Shown piece by piece: positions 1-8,725 of a stretch of 64,000 bases of DNA. Source of the DNA: Jeotgalicoccus aerolatus (GTDB taxonomy: Bacteria; Bacillota; Bacilli; Staphylococcales; Salinicoccaceae); contig NZ_BMCN01000002.1 of assembly GCF_014635205.1 (NCBI RefSeq), forward strand, positions 1 through 64,000, given 5' to 3'. A program made the translations under genes and the position numbers. The notes beneath the pieces are model-generated. The model was not told the DNA's origin and ran no database searches. It saw only the letters and a list, made by a program, of their open reading frames with translations. Each line of letters begins with the position of its first letter. Positions within the stretch are counted from its first letter, which is position 1.

Positions 1-135
1 CATGATTGGAGAACTTAAACTTAAGCTCTGTTGATACTGCTGACAGTATCTCGTTTGCGTTTATATTGTTCGCCTCAATCTGTGCTCCTATATAATAGAA
101 GACTTCTTTATTCGGAATTAAACGTTGACATATTG

Positions 136-153
136 TCATTCAGTTTTCAATGT
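136..153 (-). promoter_or_regulatory. boxA-like antitermination element of the rRNA leader
   Basis: The minus strand reads AACATTGAAAACTGAATG, which resembles the ATTGAAAACT boxA-type sequence found in leaders and spacers of Firmicutes rRNA operons. It lies about 55 bp downstream of P2, where a leader boxA is expected. The remaining sequence to base 1 shows no ORF and is probably rRNA leader. Confidence 0.5.
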
Positions 154-207
154 TCTTTGTGTTAAACTTTGTGTTTTTTCTGTTAAGCTCTTGTTGACTG
201 CTTTATT

Positions 208-236
208 AGTATAGCATGTGAGGTTTTCAATTGCAA
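208..236 (-). promoter_or_regulatory. Candidate rRNA operon promoter P2
   Basis: Minus-strand -35 TTGCAA (231-236) and -10 TATACT (208-213) have an exact 17-bp spacer. The start point would be near 200, with transcription leaving the window on the left. It is the stronger of the two tandem promoters by consensus match. Confidence 0.6.
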
Positions 237-311
237 GCACTAATTTGTTTCTTTTTGTTAATTTCTTTGTTGTGTTTTGTTGCGCGCTTGTTTCGAACCC
301 GACAAGAGATA

Positions 312-340
312 ACTATACAGGACAATCGAAAAGAACGCAA
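312..340 (-). promoter_or_regulatory. Candidate rRNA operon promoter P1
   Basis: On the minus strand a -35 TTGCGT (335-340) and -10 TATAGT (312-317) are separated by 17 bp, pointing left out of the window. With the second promoter at 208-236 this gives the tandem arrangement typical of Firmicutes rRNA operons. In Staphylococcus an rrn operon follows recR, which fits this position. The 16S gene itself would lie left of base 1, so the assignment is an inference from promoter form and synteny. Confidence 0.6.
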
Positions 341-361
341 CCCTTTATTTAAATTTCTTAT

Positions 362-391
362 AAAAAAATTATAAGAGCCTTTCGGCTCTTA
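362..391 (-). terminator. Intrinsic terminator after recR
   Basis: An 8-bp stem (TAAGAGCC at 372-379 with GGCTCTTA at 384-391) is followed on the minus strand by a run of T. It overlaps the recR stop codon and separates recR from the rRNA promoters. Confidence 0.85.
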
Positions 392-985
392 TATTTCGGT
401 TCTATATTCAATGGCTTTTGACAAGGTCACTTCATCCGCATACTCAAGATCTCCGCCTATCGGCAGCCCGTGAGCGAGCCTGGTCGTCTTAATCCCTATC
501 GGTTTAATCAGACGTGTTAAATACATGGCTGTAGACTCCCCTTCTATATTCGGGTTTGTCGCGAGGATCAGTTCATTAACTTCCTCGTCTTTTAAACGTT
601 CTAATAATGAAGGGATGTTTATATCTTCAGGACCAATACCGTCCATTGGGCTGATTGCCCCCTGCAGTACATGGTACAGTCCATTATACTCGCGCATTTT
701 TTCCATGGCGATGACATCTTTCGTATCCTGCACAACGCAAATTGTTGACCGGTCTCTATTTTTATCTTCACATATATAGCATGGATCCACATCGGTGATG
801 TGACCGCAGACGCTGCAGAACGTCAGCTCCCGCTTCACCTGCATCAGGCTCTTCGAAAAGTCGACAACGTCGTCTTCTTTCATATTAAGTACATAAAATG
901 CCAGGCGCTGAGCTGTCTTTGGCCCAATACCTGGCAGTTTCATGAAGCTGTCTATCAGCTTGGATATCGGTTCAGGATAATGCAT
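389..985 (-). CDS. recR: Recombination mediator protein RecR
   Basis: This 198-residue cytoplasmic DNA repair protein acts with RecF and RecO to load RecA at gaps. The N-terminal helix-hairpin-helix (about residues 8-30) is followed by a four-cysteine zinc finger (C57, C60, C69, C72) and a Toprim domain (from about 82). Length equals the usual family length. It begins immediately after ebfC stops and ends in a terminator hairpin. The order dnaX-ebfC-recR is conserved across Bacillales and makes the call secure. Confidence 0.97.
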   Translation of the reverse strand: MHYPEPISKLIDSFMKLPGIGPKTAQRLAFYVLNMKEDDVVDFSKSLMQVKRELTFCSVCGHITDVDPCYICEDKNRDRSTICVVQDTKDVIAMEKMREYNGLYHVLQGAISPMDGIGPEDINIPSLLERLKDEEVNELILATNPNIEGESTAMYLTRLIKPIGIKTTRLAHGLPIGGDLEYADEVTLSKAIEYRTEI

Positions 986-1309
986 TTACATCATCCCTGG
1001 AATATTTAAGCCTTTAGTATGCTTGCCTAAACGTTCGCTTGACAGTTCATCCGCTTTATTTAAAGCTTCGTTTGTTGCAGCTACGATTAAGTCCTGCAGC
1101 ATATCGATATCATCAGGATCGACAACTTCTTCTTTGACGATAACGTCGATGACTTCTTTATGTCCTGATACTACGACTGTCACCATACCGCCGCCAGCTG
1201 TACCTTCAACTTTTTCTTCTTTTAATTTTTCCTGCTCTTCTTCCATTTTCTTTTGCATTTTCTGCATCTGTTTCATCATGCCTTGCATGTTATTCATACC
1301 ACCGCGCAT
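986..1309 (-). CDS. ebfC: YbaB/EbfC family nucleoid-associated protein
   Basis: This 107-residue DNA-binding protein is of the YbaB/EbfC family, whose dimers bind duplex DNA and help shape the nucleoid. The N-terminus is rich in Met, Gln, Lys and Glu (a long helix), followed by a Gly-rich turn and the conserved [14 protein letters not shown]-type segment. The start is set by GGAGG seven to eight bases upstream of the ATG. It lies between dnaX and recR and is probably co-transcribed with both. Confidence 0.95.
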   Translation of the reverse strand: MRGGMNNMQGMMKQMQKMQKKMEEEQEKLKEEKVEGTAGGGMVTVVVSGHKEVIDVIVKEEVVDPDDIDMLQDLIVAATNEALNKADELSSERLGKHTKGLNIPGMM

Positions 1310-1379
1310 GTTTTCATCCTCCGATACATTATTTTTATCACTTACATATTATATATGATTACTATCTTTTTACAAACTA

Positions 1380-3017
1380 TCAATCATTAACTTCTACGAT
1401 ATCTCCAAACATTTTTTTAGCAATGTCCGAAGACTTTTCCGGCTGCTGTTGCTTTTCCTGAATATCGTTTCTGTGGTTATCGATATAATTTTGGCGAACT
1501 TGCTGCCAGCTCGAGTCAGGTACTCCGACAACCTGCACCTTTTTCCCTATAATAGTAGGAATTAAATTTTCAAGTTCTTCTTTCTTCTCTGCGTTCTGGT
1601 TAATCAGCTCTGAATGAACATCGTTATCGAACTTAATCAGCACGTGCGTATCACTCGCTGCGACTGGTACAGAGTCTTTAATCAGTGCACGAAGAGACTG
1701 AAGACCTTTTTCTTCTATATATTGATACACACCGGGCCAGCCGTCTTTCAGTTTAACCAGGTCATCCTTATTAGCTGAATTTAATACGCGTTCAATTTTT
1801 TCAACTGAGAATCCCTGCTTACTTCTCGGCGCCGAAGGTCTTTTCGGCTTCTCTTTTACCGTCACACCTGACGCTATTTTTTGCTCGAGATGTTTAAGCT
1901 GAGTTCTCAGTTCTGCGATTTCATCTGACGATGCACTGCTAGCTACCGCCGCAGGTTCAGGTGCATCGAGCACTCTGATCAGTTTAACGATAACAATTTC
2001 CAAGTGGACACTCACGTTAACTGAAAAACGCATGCTGACCATAGCATCATTCAGCACGTCGATCATTTTATAGAGCAGGTCGTCTTCAACGTGCAGGAAA
2101 GCAGTTTCTTCTGATGTTTGACCCGAGTGCTTCATCAGTATGACATCTCTTATAAAATATACGAGTTCGTGGATAAGGCGCGTCGGATCTTTCCCTTCAT
2201 CAATCAGCTGATGGAACTTTTTAAACGCCGCTTCAGAATCCTTCTGTTCAACTGATTTCATCCAGTCGTTCAATTCATCTCTTTCAATACCGCCTGTGAT
2301 CATTACGGCATCCTGCATTGTTATTTTATCATTTGAAAATGCAATGACCTGATCCATGATTGACAATGCATCGCGCATACCGCCCTCGGCAATACGCGCA
2401 ATATATAGAAGGGCGTCTCTGTCGTAGGATGTGTTTTCCTGCTCGGCAACGAATTCAAGACGTTCTGTAATTTCATTCAAATCGAGTGATTTAAAATCAA
2501 AGCGCTGAGTACGCGAAATAATTGTTGCCGGTATTTTATGAGGTTCTGTTGTAGCCAAAATGAAGATAGCATGCGCCGGCGGTTCTTCCAGCGTTTTTAA
2601 CAGCGCGTTAAATGCGCCCGTCGTTAACATGTGCACTTCATCTATAATATATACTTTAAACTCCGCTTCAGCAGGAGCGTATTTTACTTTATCTCTAATA
2701 TTGCGAATTTCATCTACACCGTTATTACTCGCAGCATCGATTTCAATGACATCATTGGCACTGCCGTCAGTAATAGAGACACATAATTCGCATTCGTTGC
2801 ACGGCTCACCGTCTTGTTCATACTGACAGTTTAAAGCCTTGGCAAACACTTTAGCAATACTCGTCTTGCCGGTACCCCGGGGGCCGCTGAACAAATAAGC
2901 ATGCGATTCTTTATTTCTTATAATTGCATTCTGCAAAGTTTTTGTGACGTGATGCTGGCCGACGACATCGCTGAACTTCTGAGGCCGAAAAGCTCTGTAT
3001 AACGCCTGGTACTCCAT
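1380..3017 (-). CDS. dnaX: DNA polymerase III subunits gamma/tau
   Basis: This is the clamp-loader ATPase of the replicative polymerase. The AAA+ module carries Walker A GPRGTGKTS (residues 45-53), a zinc site (C64, C73, C76, C79), Walker B with IIDEVHML near 125 and the SRC-type motif ISRTQRF. The C-terminal third is the tau-specific region, rich in charged residues. At 545 residues it is a usual Firmicutes length. No slippery frameshift site was looked for systematically, so a separate gamma form is not claimed. It precedes ebfC and recR. Confidence 0.97.
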   Translation of the reverse strand: MEYQALYRAFRPQKFSDVVGQHHVTKTLQNAIIRNKESHAYLFSGPRGTGKTSIAKVFAKALNCQYEQDGEPCNECELCVSITDGSANDVIEIDAASNNGVDEIRNIRDKVKYAPAEAEFKVYIIDEVHMLTTGAFNALLKTLEEPPAHAIFILATTEPHKIPATIISRTQRFDFKSLDLNEITERLEFVAEQENTSYDRDALLYIARIAEGGMRDALSIMDQVIAFSNDKITMQDAVMITGGIERDELNDWMKSVEQKDSEAAFKKFHQLIDEGKDPTRLIHELVYFIRDVILMKHSGQTSEETAFLHVEDDLLYKMIDVLNDAMVSMRFSVNVSVHLEIVIVKLIRVLDAPEPAAVASSASSDEIAELRTQLKHLEQKIASGVTVKEKPKRPSAPRSKQGFSVEKIERVLNSANKDDLVKLKDGWPGVYQYIEEKGLQSLRALIKDSVPVAASDTHVLIKFDNDVHSELINQNAEKKEELENLIPTIIGKKVQVVGVPDSSWQQVRQNYIDNHRNDIQEKQQQPEKSSDIAKKMFGDIVEVND

Positions 3018-3096
3018 TAGTATGGCACCTCAACTTTTCATAATTTCTAGCTGTAATTATAACACACAGCCTGCTCTAAATTCCTTTTTTAGGCAT

Positions 3097-3124
3097 AAAA
3101 AAAGACCTCATCCAATATGAAGTC
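3097..3124 (-). terminator. Intrinsic terminator after the SRP RNA
   Basis: An 8-bp stem (3104-3111 with 3117-3124, one G-U pair) is followed by seven T on the minus strand. It ends the SRP RNA transcript and lies upstream of dnaX. Confidence 0.8.
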
Positions 3125-3133
3125 AAAATAAAA

Positions 3134-3402
3134 ACCGTGCACCACTTTGTCGAATATGATGAACAAGCGTTACTCGACAGACCAGCTCAACCACGGCAAC
3201 CCTACGGCACATAGAATGGGCCACTTAATGCTGCTTCCTTCCGGACCTGACATGATTCATGACGTTCTATTGCATAGGACCGCGATCTCAGCACTGGAAC
3301 TGTCGAGGCAGTCCTCACACTTCAAATCCTCAAAAGTGGAATTCAGCCTTGCTAGAGCGGATTGCAAGTACAGGGCACCGCTACCTCCCCACTTAGCACG
3401 GT
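3134..3402 (-). ncRNA. ffs: Signal recognition particle RNA (large Bacillus-type 6S/4.5S, scRNA)
   Basis: The RNA component of the signal recognition particle targets ribosomes making membrane and secreted proteins. The minus strand shows the invariant domain IV core GTCAGGTCCGGAAGGAAGCA (about 3233-3252), the start ACCGTGCTAAG and complementary end GTGCACGGT, and the GGGGAGGTAGCGGTGCCCTGTA segment of the Alu domain. About 269 nt is the long Bacillus/Staphylococcus form with an Alu domain. Its place just upstream of dnaX is conserved. Short ORFs across it on both strands are not genes. Confidence 0.97.
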
Positions 3403-3409
3403 ATGTTTT

Positions 3410-3438
3410 ATAATACCAAAATAGCTTAAGTGATGCAA
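3410..3438 (-). promoter_or_regulatory. ffs: Promoter of the SRP RNA gene
   Basis: On the minus strand -35 TTGCAT (3433-3438) and -10 TATTAT (3410-3415) are 17 bp apart, eight bases before the RNA start. The spacing and position fit a strong sigma-A promoter. Confidence 0.75.
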
Positions 3439-3446
3439 GAATTCTT

Positions 3447-4433
3447 TTATCGCTGTGATAATTTCCTGAATAAAGCAATACCCACCGCTGCGAGCAGAAG
3501 TATTGTACCTGCTGAAATTAAAATCAGCTCAAACGCAGACATGCCGTCGGACGCATCTGCTGACTGCTGATCTGTCTCAGCTTCTTCTACAGGCAATTCC
3601 TCTTTAGTTTCTTCTTTTTCTTCAGCTTCTTCCTCAGGCGCTTCCGCCGGCGGCTCAGTTTCTTCTGCAGGTTCTACCGTAATTTCATAACCCAGCTTGT
3701 TGCGATTTTCGACTGTCACTTCCAGAGGTTCCGACACCGCTTCATAGGCATCGCTGTCAGCCGCAGACAATGTATAAGTCCCGTTAGCAACGTCAGTAAA
3801 AACAAACTCTCCGGATGCGTCAGAAACAGTTTCGATCGTATCACTGCCGTTCGAAAGTATAAGTGTGACATTTTCAGCCGCTTCATCACTGCCTGTCACA
3901 ACACCGCTGACAGTATAGCCTTCTCCCTGCACTTCATTAATAGAGAGTTCAGGTTCCGGTTCAGACTGCACTTCCGGCTCGGGTTCCGGTTCAGGCTCTA
4001 TATACACCTCGGGTTCGGTATATTCTTCTTCCGCTTCCTCATAAGGTTCAGTGTAGGGCTCAGTATATGTTTCTGCGGGTTCAGTTTCTGTATAAGGCTC
4101 GGTATATGGTTCAGTATAAGACTGTCCATTTTGATTATTATAACTTTCATTACCTGTACCGTTATTATAGCTTTCATCATAGCCATTATTAGCTCCGCCG
4201 CTATTCCAGTCTGTGCTATTTTCAGCACTATTATTCTGATCTCCCCCGTTTTGATAACCTCCATTGTAACCCGGGTCTTCATATGTATTGTTGTACTGCG
4301 GTTCTTCGTAGTAAGTATTTCCCTCTGCACTATTGTCGTACATAGTATTCTCATCGCCCTCTACTGCCAGAGCACGTTGAGGAAGAAACATTAATAGTGC
4401 TGCCGCTAATGTTATTGCAAATTTCTTAGTCAT
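3447..4433 (-). CDS. Putative surface protein with signal peptide, acidic repeats and one carboxypeptidase-regulatory-like (SdrD B-like) domain
   Basis: I do not recognise a named family for the whole protein. From the ATG chosen here (GGAGGG five bases upstream) it has 328 residues. A signal peptide ends at about ALA; an Asn/Tyr/Gly-rich stretch follows, then YTEP and EPEPEP repeats, one beta-sandwich domain of the type found as spacers in MSCRAMM proteins (VSGVVTGSDEAAENVTL...), a Glu-rich stalk, and a C-terminal membrane helix ending in RKLSQR. The layout resembles a cell-wall stalk protein, but no LPXTG-type sortase motif precedes the last helix. It overlaps the upstream ABC ATPase gene by 8 bp, so the two are probably co-expressed. 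Confidence 0.75.
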   Translation of the reverse strand: MTKKFAITLAAALLMFLPQRALAVEGDENTMYDNSAEGNTYYEEPQYNNTYEDPGYNGGYQNGGDQNNSAENSTDWNSGGANNGYDESYNNGTGNESYNNQNGQSYTEPYTEPYTETEPAETYTEPYTEPYEEAEEEYTEPEVYIEPEPEPEPEVQSEPEPELSINEVQGEGYTVSGVVTGSDEAAENVTLILSNGSDTIETVSDASGEFVFTDVANGTYTLSAADSDAYEAVSEPLEVTVENRNKLGYEITVEPAEETEPPAEAPEEEAEEKEETKEELPVEEAETDQQSADASDGMSAFELILISAGTILLLAAVGIALFRKLSQR

Positions 4434-5226
4434 TATTACCCTCCGCATCATTTACAACCAGCCATGGTCTGTCATTTTCAAAAAATACTTTAACTCGTGT
4501 TTTGTACGTTTCACTCAGCAAATCACTAGTCAGGACTTCCCGCTTCGGCCCTGCTGCAACGATCTTTCCGTCTTTAATCAGAAGCACATGTGAAATTGCA
4601 CTTGTTAACTCTTCGATATGATGTGTGACGTAAAGCAGATGCCTCTGTTCTTCAGGAATGCGCTGTACAATTTTTAAAACATCTTCACGTGCACGTATAT
4701 CCAGACCGCTGCATGGTTCATCTAATATTAAAAGCTCCGGGCTCGCCATTAATGCACGCCCAATTAAAATTCGCCGTCTCTCACCTTGTGAAAATGTATG
4801 ATACGTTCTGTCAGCGAGGGACTCCAAACCTAGATCCCTCATAATCTCTTTCGCTCTTTTAAAATCGTCTTCATCAATATCCTGATAAATGCCAAAAGAC
4901 GAAAACTTACCGCTCAGTACGATATTCAGACCTGTCTCTTTGTTCAAAGTCTGATGGAATTTATCTAAACTCGAACTGACATAACCAATCTTTTTACGCA
5001 TTTCAGGGAGACTGGCTGCACCAAATTCAGTACCGATTACTTTCGCACTGCCGCTCGTCGGATAGTTATAGCCCATAATAATATCGAGTATCGATGTTTT
5101 GCCGGCACCATTCAGCCCAAGTATCGCCCACTGCTCGCCTTCATTTACTTCGAATGTGACATCATCTAAAATTGTATCGCCATGTCGCCGCCAGAAGACA
5201 TTATTTAATGAAAGAACTTTTTGCAT
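4426..5226 (-). CDS. ABC transporter ATP-binding protein (YlmA/ModF-like, no permease alongside)
   Basis: This cytoplasmic ATPase has Walker A GLNGAGKT (about residues 37-44), the signature FSQGERRR, Walker B LLILDEPCSGLD and the switch histidine in YVTHHIEE. At 266 residues it is a single nucleotide-binding domain. I chose the ATG of MQKVLSL because GGAG lies eight bases before it; GTG or ATG codons a few residues earlier are too close to the ribosome site. No permease or binding protein is adjacent; the downstream gene is a surface protein overlapping by 8 bp. The substrate cannot be told. Confidence 0.85.
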   Translation of the reverse strand: MQKVLSLNNVFWRRHGDTILDDVTFEVNEGEQWAILGLNGAGKTSILDIIMGYNYPTSGSAKVIGTEFGAASLPEMRKKIGYVSSSLDKFHQTLNKETGLNIVLSGKFSSFGIYQDIDEDDFKRAKEIMRDLGLESLADRTYHTFSQGERRRILIGRALMASPELLILDEPCSGLDIRAREDVLKIVQRIPEEQRHLLYVTHHIEELTSAISHVLLIKDGKIVAAGPKREVLTSDLLSETYKTRVKVFFENDRPWLVVNDAEGNND

Positions 5227-5289
5227 CGTCATCACTCCAACAACATATTCTTTTCTATTATAACCAGAAAATGAAGGTTACAGCATTAT

Positions 5290-5335
5290 AAAAAACGGGA
5301 TATTTACCGAAGTATTACATTCGGTAGATATCCCG
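5290..5335 (-). terminator. Intrinsic terminator after the lipoprotein gene
   Basis: A near-perfect 15-bp stem (5296-5310 with 5321-5335) is followed on the minus strand by six T. Confidence 0.85.
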
Positions 5336-5344
5336 CTGCTGTTC

Positions 5345-5800
5345 CTACTCTTCGACTTCAGTATAACCTTGCTGCTCCAGCATTTCTGCGGAACGTTCCA
5401 TACTGACTCCTTCAGATGGATCTCCTTCACCTTCAAAGTTCATACCTTGTACGCCTTCTAATTCTTCTGAGTCAACCTCATCGTATACGATGGTCAATGT
5501 TTCAGTCGCTTCTTCATCACCAAATTCAAAACTGTGTTCTACGCCAGATAAGCCTTCGTACTGCTCAGCCATACTGCCGAACATTTCTTCAGCCTGCGCT
5601 TTATCCATCCCAAGTTCTTCATAATTAATGATGTTCTCCGTTGATTGACTGATGACTTTATCATCATCATGAGTATAAACCAGTGTACTTTCGATACCCT
5701 GATCGCTCATTTCGAATGTTCTGGTCTCCTCATTGCTGCCGCATGCCGTAAGTACAATCATCACTGCGGCAAATAAAAATAATGCCCACGCTTTACGCAT
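5345..5800 (-). CDS. YehR-like (DUF1307) lipoprotein
   Basis: This secreted 151-residue lipoprotein has a short signal peptide ending in the lipobox LTAC, so Cys20 should be lipid-modified. The mature part is acidic and matches the DUF1307/YehR pattern: TFEMSDQGIESTLVYTHDDDKV and a central MFGSMAEQYEGLSGV segment. The role of the family is unknown. It is a single gene with GGAGG before the ATG and its own terminator, divergent from the sigma-B gene on the right. Confidence 0.8.
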   Translation of the reverse strand: MRKAWALFLFAAVMIVLTACGSNEETRTFEMSDQGIESTLVYTHDDDKVISQSTENIINYEELGMDKAQAEEMFGSMAEQYEGLSGVEHSFEFGDEEATETLTIVYDEVDSEELEGVQGMNFEGEGDPSEGVSMERSAEMLEQQGYTEVEE

Positions 5801-5890
5801 AATTATCCTCCTAGTTTCCTCTTACTATTATACATACCTTATACCGCATCAAATAAACCAGCAAAATAACATTAATAAACATTCTCTTAT

Positions 5891-5915
5891 GTTTCAGAAA
5901 AAAAGAAGCGGGTAG
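5891..5915 (+). promoter_or_regulatory. Candidate sigma-B promoter
   Basis: GTTTCA (5891-5896), a 13-bp spacer and GGGTAG (5910-5915) match the sigma-B consensus GTTTAA-N12-14-GGGTAT. It lies about 75 bp before the start codon of the general stress protein it would drive. Confidence 0.75.
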
Positions 5916-5992
5916 ATTACTAACTGTGACACAGATGATTAAAAATAATTATTATCAAATTGAAAAAAACTATCTCTTGGAGGGGAATATTA

Positions 5993-6910
5993 ATGAGCAG
6001 AATCGAAAATTACGTTACAGAAAATGATGCCTTAACACGTGTTGAAGAATTACGAAATGAAGGTATCGCAGACAGTAACATCACGGTCTTATCACAACAG
6101 CCTATCCAAAATGATGCTTTTGCTAACAGCGAAGTAAACTTTAGAGATGCAGAAGGTTCAGCTTGGGATAAATTCGTTTCATTCTTCTCAGCAGATGATC
6201 CAGAAGAGAAAGTTTTAAATGACTTAGGACTGAGCGAATCAGAACAAGTACAATACAGAAATTCACTGAATGCCGGCGAAGTTTTAGTTTATGTTGATGC
6301 AGCAGATCACACTGAAAATGCAGCCGCTATGGACTACGGAGAAACTCGCAGCACTTCAAATGATAATTATGACTATAACAACACTGATACTGCAGCTGCG
6401 GGTATCGCAGGTACAGCAGGCAGCAATGCAGATAATAACTACAATGCTACTGAAAATGCAGGTGCTGAATATAATACGTCTGCAGATAACGACTCCGAAC
6501 TTGATGCACGCGCAGTTGAACGTGAAGACGGTCTAACTGAAGAAGAGAAAATCCAGCTTCGTGAAGAACGTGTCAATGTCGAGAAAGAAAACGTTCAAAC
6601 TGGTGAAGTCAAAGTTGATAAACACGTTGAGACTGAAACACAGGAATTTGATATCCCTGTAGAACGTGAAGAAGTAGTCGTTGAACGTAATCCAGTTGAC
6701 AGCGAACCGGTAGAAGGCGGCCTACCTGAACAAGAAGATGTGGACGAAGTGCGCATCCCTGTAAATGAAGACCGCGTGAATGTGAATAAAGAAAATGTTG
6801 TGAATGAAGAAGTAACTATTAGAAAAGAAAGTCATGAAGATGTAGAACATGTTTCTGAAAATGTTCGTCATGAAGAACTGGACGTTAATGAAGACGACCT
6901 TAGAAAATAA
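5993..6910 (+). CDS. General stress protein with YflT (GSP17M) and DUF2382 domains
   Basis: Residues 1-100 form a YflT/GSP17M domain (SRIENYVTENDALTRVEEL, then DKFVSFFSADDPEE). A low-complexity Asn/Ala/Asp linker follows, then a DUF2382 domain with the repeated pattern EERVNVEKENVQTGEVKV...PVEREEVVVERNPV...IPVNEDRVNVNKENVV. The function of these domains is unknown, but both occur in stress proteins. I moved the start to the ATG at 5993 because GGAGGGG lies just before it. A sigma-B promoter precedes it. The shorter protein at 13186 shares the N-terminal domain and promoter type. Confidence 0.88.
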   Translation: MSRIENYVTENDALTRVEELRNEGIADSNITVLSQQPIQNDAFANSEVNFRDAEGSAWDKFVSFFSADDPEEKVLNDLGLSESEQVQYRNSLNAGEVLVYVDAADHTENAAAMDYGETRSTSNDNYDYNNTDTAAAGIAGTAGSNADNNYNATENAGAEYNTSADNDSELDARAVEREDGLTEEEKIQLREERVNVEKENVQTGEVKVDKHVETETQEFDIPVEREEVVVERNPVDSEPVEGGLPEQEDVDEVRIPVNEDRVNVNKENVVNEEVTIRKESHEDVEHVSENVRHEELDVNEDDLRK

Positions 6911-6928
6911 TATTTAAAGATTAATGTT

Positions 6929-6955
6929 ACCCGGGAAATATCCCGGGTATTTTTA
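6929..6955 (+). terminator. Intrinsic terminator
   Basis: A 9-bp stem (TACCCGGGA at 6929-6937 with TCCCGGGTA at 6942-6950) is followed by five T. Confidence 0.88.
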
Positions 6956-6999
6956 TGTTTAAATGACTATAATGAAATTAAAGACAGAGGAGGTTTGTT

Positions 7000-7446
7000 A
7001 TGACTTTTGATGAATATGCTGAAGCTGTAGATGACAAGTGGAAGGATGCATTTTTAAAAACATGGGAGACAATTGAAACTCACCTGCCACCCGGTTTTGA
7101 AGTAGCCGTTTCTCATGGCATGCCTGGTTTTCAAGTCCCGCTTGAAAAATACCCGGAAGGATATCACGTCGATCACGAACCGCTGCCGTTTATCGGCATC
7201 GCTGCTCAAAAAAGACATCTGGCAGTGTACCATATGGGGATGTACCGCGAACCCGAAATTTACGACTGGTTTACTTCTGAGTATCCGAAACACATGACGA
7301 CTAAGCTGAACATGGGCAAGAGCTGTATACGATTTACCAACCCCAAAAAAGTGCCCTATGATCTTCTTGGCGAACTTGCAGAAAAAATGACTGTAGATGA
7401 GTGGATTGAACTGTATGAATCCCGCCGTACAGGACCCGACGCATAA
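7000..7446 (+). CDS. DUF1801 (YdhG-like) family protein
   Basis: This small cytoplasmic 148-residue protein matches the DUF1801 fold: an N-terminal helix, SHGMPGFQVPL, then PFIGIAAQKRHLAVYHMG and a C-terminal GKSCIRFTNPKKVPYDLL segment. The fold is iron-chaperone-like by similarity, with no proven enzyme activity. GAGGAGG lies seven bases before the ATG, and a -10 TATAAT is found about 30 bp upstream. It is a single gene facing the hydrolase gene to the right. Confidence 0.85.
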   Translation: MTFDEYAEAVDDKWKDAFLKTWETIETHLPPGFEVAVSHGMPGFQVPLEKYPEGYHVDHEPLPFIGIAAQKRHLAVYHMGMYREPEIYDWFTSEYPKHMTTKLNMGKSCIRFTNPKKVPYDLLGELAEKMTVDEWIELYESRRTGPDA

Positions 7447-7473
7447 AAAAACCGGCATTCAGCCGGTTTTTTT
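7445..7473. terminator. Bidirectional terminator between convergent genes
   Basis: The stem ACCGGC/GCCGGT (7451-7467) is flanked by A-run and T-run, so it can end both the DUF1801 gene and the ugp operon. Confidence 0.85.
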
Positions 7474-8707
7474 ACGGTTTCAATATGTCACTCAATAGAT
7501 AAGGTGTCTCTTTTTTGGGAATAAATGGCGTCATGCCGTTCTTCCTCAGTGCTGTTCCCTGTTTTTCAGGTTCAAATGTATGCCAGGGTACCACGCGTTG
7601 TGGATTGACAGATTCTGCAATAGTTAAAATATCTGCTTTAGACGCATGTCCTGAAACACTGTAATCCTTAAATTCAAATTGACTGCGCTGCAGGATTGTT
7701 TGCATGATTTCATACCTTGGATCGTAATCTCCAAGCGGCTCTCCGTTCATGTGTATATAAGTCCCTGGTGATAATCCGCTGATTTTTTCAATATCTGAAA
7801 AGTGCAGCTGAATCACACGATGTTTTGTATCCTCTAAGTCTGTCCATGTATGCACCGGATCATCCGTATATATTTTCAGCAGTTTTGAAAACTCTGCATC
7901 CCAGTATATCGGACGGTCCATTTTAATGCTTAAGCGGTTCAAACTAGTTAGACGATCAATATTCCTCGGATAAGGATTAATCACAATGTTCTTATCCTCA
8001 TCGATGAGAAGCTGTGTAAAATCATCCAGTAAATCACGCTCTGTTCTCTGTACATCATCGCTGCTATCCGATAAAAAACTGAACGATGTGCCTTCTATCA
8101 TTAACAAATCCACTGGTTGTGCCTGTTCGATAAATGTCTCCATATTTCCCGGGTGATAACCATTTTTACGAACATCACCGCTATGCAGTATTCTTTGATT
8201 GCCGCCTTCAATTAAGATGCCGGCAGAACCGATAGTATCGTGATCATTTTCAATAAAAGAAACTGAATAATCACCGACTTGGACCGTTTCATTAAAAGGG
8301 ACACCGTGCAGGTCAGCGGCAACTTCAACTTCCATTCCGCACATCAATAAAGCGTCGTAAAGATTCTTAGCTGCTTCTGACATATACACATCAGTACCTT
8401 CAGGCAGATATTTTAATCCTGAGTTGTGATCTAAATGAAGATGACTCACAAATACTGCCTGACTTTGAAATTCACTGTCATGAATTCCCGGAAATCTTTT
8501 AGTAAATTGACGTGTATCAAATAAATAGGGTATTTTCGGCAGTTTCCCTGCTGATATTAGAGCTTCAGCTGCCGGCATACCTGAATCATGATCGTAATTT
8601 TCATCAGGCATGCCAAAATCCATAATTACACGATTTTTTCCGTTATCTAAAGAGAATATGTTGGAACCAATTGTATGGAGTCCATTCCAGAATGTAATGC
8701 AGTCCAC
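7472..8707 (-). CDS. MBL-fold metallo-hydrolase at the end of the ugp operon
   Basis: This 411-residue enzyme belongs to the metallo-beta-lactamase superfamily, with the metal motif HLHLDH (residues 89-94), a further metal-binding region HSGDVRKNG and a C-terminal SGHASKADIL segment of the kind seen in RNase J and related phosphodiesterases. It starts with GTG, preceded by AGGGG. It lies 18 bp after the substrate-binding protein gene, as last gene of the transporter operon, so it probably hydrolyses the imported substrate, perhaps a phosphodiester. This role is inferred; a nuclease role is possible. Confidence 0.8.
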   Translation of the reverse strand: MDCITFWNGLHTIGSNIFSLDNGKNRVIMDFGMPDENYDHDSGMPAAEALISAGKLPKIPYLFDTRQFTKRFPGIHDSEFQSQAVFVSHLHLDHNSGLKYLPEGTDVYMSEAAKNLYDALLMCGMEVEVAADLHGVPFNETVQVGDYSVSFIENDHDTIGSAGILIEGGNQRILHSGDVRKNGYHPGNMETFIEQAQPVDLLMIEGTSFSFLSDSSDDVQRTERDLLDDFTQLLIDEDKNIVINPYPRNIDRLTSLNRLSIKMDRPIYWDAEFSKLLKIYTDDPVHTWTDLEDTKHRVIQLHFSDIEKISGLSPGTYIHMNGEPLGDYDPRYEIMQTILQRSQFEFKDYSVSGHASKADILTIAESVNPQRVVPWHTFEPEKQGTALRKNGMTPFIPKKETPYLLSDILKP

Positions 8708-8725
8708 ATTTTCAGCCCCTCGTCA

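Noticed and set aside
3147-3478. Open frames on both strands (88 and 73 codons) upstream of dnaX
   Set aside because: They lie over the SRP RNA gene, whose conserved core and ends are clear; no ribosome site or protein family fits.
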